Shown here: positions 6,436-6,579 of the stretch, piece by piece
How the letters are laid out: each line of letters starts with the position of its first letter
How positions within the stretch are numbered: the stretch's first letter is position 1
Source: Acetobacteraceae bacterium
Lineage (GTDB): Bacteria > Pseudomonadota > Alphaproteobacteria > Acetobacterales > Acetobacteraceae
Length of the DNA: 6,579 nucleotides
Assembly: GCA_003164305.1 (NCBI GenBank)
Contig: PLSZ01000639.1
Location: 1 to 6,579, forward strand
Direction: 5' to 3'
The notes under the pieces: model-generated
What the model saw: the letters and a program-made list of their open reading frames with translations, nothing else
What the model was told of the DNA's origin: nothing
Database searches by the model: none
Position numbers and translations under genes: made by a program

Positions 6436-6579
6436 ATGCCGTCCGGTTATGATGCCGAACTGACCATCCCATCCTTGCTGGCGGCGGAGCTTCAAGCGAT
6501 CGCGGACGAGGAACGCCGCCCACCGCTCGATGTCCTGCGTGATGCCATCGAAAGCTACCGCAAGGAACAACGATGGCGC
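6436..6579 (+). CDS. Ribbon-helix-helix (CopG/ParD-like) antitoxin, N-terminal part
   Basis: The window holds the first 48 codons; the gene runs off the right edge. The ATG at 6436 has an AAGGAA ribosome site (6423-6428) at 7-nt spacing. The protein shows a short strand, YDAELTIP (5-12), then helix A (LLAAELQAIADEE, 14-26), a turn at RRPP, and helix B (LDVLRDAIESYRKEQ, 31-45). That is the ribbon-helix-helix layout of small DNA-binding antitoxins, which dimerise through the strand and autoregulate their promoter. Comparable proteins are commonly followed by a ParE/RelE-type or PIN-domain toxin gene; here the partner would lie beyond 6579 and is unseen. A stand-alone RHH regulator is the alternative. 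The position just downstream of a mobile-looking palindrome fits an accessory locus. Confidence 0.65.
   Translation, partial: MPSGYDAELTIPSLLAAELQAIADEERRPPLDVLRDAIESYRKEQRWR

Overview
This is a GC-rich bacterial window. Its gene content (an NtaA/SnaA/DszA-type flavin monooxygenase, a PotI-like permease, an alphaproteobacterial-style FtsK) and a palindrome of the GTCATCCCCGGGCTCGACCCGG kind, common between genes in Alphaproteobacteria, suggest an alphaproteobacterium, perhaps of the Rhodospirillales/Acetobacterales. That placement is inference from sequence style; no rRNA or other marker is present.

Layout: (1) 3-632, plus strand: the C-terminal half of a bacterial-luciferase-like, FMN-dependent monooxygenase, cut by the window edge. 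(2) 660-1181, minus: an unassigned 173-aa protein, convergent with the monooxygenase. It has a CheD-like Cys/Gly-Gly-His pattern and an odd Cys-rich, CaaX-like C-terminus. (3) 1315-2103, minus: a full-length PotI/PotC-type ABC permease with no other transporter subunit next to it, followed by a GC-rich hairpin. (4) 2104-2416: a divergent intergenic region with no gene seen. (5) 2417-3427, plus: a DMT/EamA-family exporter. (6) 3686-6142, plus: complete ftsK, the septal DNA translocase, with a good promoter candidate just upstream. (7) 6142-6312: a 171-bp, nearly symmetrical nested inverted-repeat element that begins inside the ftsK stop codon and is flanked by TTA on both sides. (8) 6436-6579, plus: the start of a ribbon-helix-helix antitoxin-like gene, preceded by a perfect 9-bp inverted repeat.

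The genes do not form one pathway. The window looks like a housekeeping gene (ftsK) beside a patchwork of accessory genes: an orphan permease, a lone exporter, an unknown protein, a MITE-like element and a probable toxin-antitoxin locus. The most notable signals are the palindromic element fused to the ftsK stop codon and the CheD-like unknown protein. Neither is proven novel from the sequence alone.
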